From the IMG/VR virus record IMGVR_UViG_3300009537_000077, positions 1 through 36,430 of that record: a stretch of 36,430 nucleotides of DNA, one strand, 5' to 3'. The position numbers and the translations under genes were made by a program. The notes under the pieces are model-generated. The model saw only the letters and a program-made list of their open reading frames with translations, was not told the DNA's origin and ran no database searches. Positions 36,401 to 36,430 of this stretch are shown here, one piece after another; position 1 is the first letter of the stretch, and every line of letters starts with the position of its first letter. The stretch comes from a virus.

Positions 36401-36430
36401 GGTACCGGTACCGGCACCCTATAGGGTGCC
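36401..36430. repeat. Two adjacent perfect palindromes at the window end
   Basis: GGTACCGGTACC (36401-36412) and GGCACCCTATAGGGTGCC (36413-36430) are perfect palindromes back to back, and the second ends at the last base. It could be a hairpin where assembly stopped, a terminus or replication structure, or a bidirectional terminator/operator. Confidence 0.7.

Larger units (their letters stand above)
35900..36430. promoter_or_regulatory. Non-coding control region with inverted repeats
   Basis: These 531 bases hold no ORF that I believe. They contain an AT-rich island (35922-35951, ending in eight T), two 13-bp inverted copies CTACCGCACCGCC / GGCGGTGCGGTAG at 36030-36042 and 36169-36181, direct CGGTAGTGG copies at 36151 and 36176, and a GTGTCAG...CTGACAC inverted pair at 36274-36303 around an AGCTCGAGCT palindrome. 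Terminal palindromes follow at 36401-36430. The region precedes the minus operon and, if the genome is circular, also the plus operon. Promoters, operators, an origin or a packaging site are all possible. Confidence 0.5.

Noticed and set aside
1-36430. Integrase, repressor, tRNA genes or phage RNA polymerase
   Set aside because: I searched the frames and gaps by eye and recognised none, so I do not claim a temperate lifestyle or T7-type transcription.

Overview
The window looks like most or all of a tailed-phage genome (Caudoviricetes, podovirus-like) from a high-GC host. It holds a family A DNA polymerase, an SU10-type major capsid protein, a scaffold, a portal, a large terminase, a P22 gp4/SU10-type adaptor and a short-tail-type hub. 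No tape measure, tail sheath, integrase, repressor, tRNA or phage RNA polymerase was recognised. A coiled-coil i-spanin-like protein hints at a Gram-negative host, but the host cannot be named from the sequence.

Layout: two convergent transcription units. The plus-strand unit (1-9921) is the early/replication operon. It starts with a mosaic of very small, partly duplicated ORFans (1-1263). It continues with an SNF2 helicase, an HD phosphohydrolase, DUF2800, DUF2815, DNA polymerase A, an HNH protein, a primase-polymerase/helicase and a dATP/dGTP diphosphohydrolase-like protein. Nearly every junction is a 1- or 4-base stop/start overlap, so the whole operon looks translationally coupled. It ends at an intrinsic terminator (9969-9994) that lies inside the antisense gene.

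The minus-strand unit (read from 35899 down to 9869) is the late operon. In order of transcription it carries: small Zn/coiled-coil proteins, a small-terminase-like protein, a holin-like membrane protein, a secreted JAMM-like protein, a likely decoration protein, a 973-residue repeat adhesin, large terminase, an HExxH protein, portal, a small protein, scaffold, major capsid, a hook-motif-like structural protein, a spanin-like protein, a conserved unknown, a glycosyltransferase, the adaptor, two small membrane proteins with a DUF5675 protein (probable lysis group), the tail hub, a fibre-like protein, and a string of internal/ejection-type proteins.

The 531 bases from 35900 to 36430 hold no credible gene. 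They contain several inverted repeats and end on a perfect palindrome at the window edge. If the genome is circular or circularly permuted, this is the divergent control region for both operons.

The observations I rate highest are: two predicted dNTP hydrolases beside a family A polymerase with leucine at the 762-equivalent position; a possible DNA-glycosylase-like domain in a putative ejection protein; two unusual metallopeptidase-like proteins and no classical endolysin; block duplications in the adhesin repeats; and the duplicated micro-ORF mosaic at the left end.
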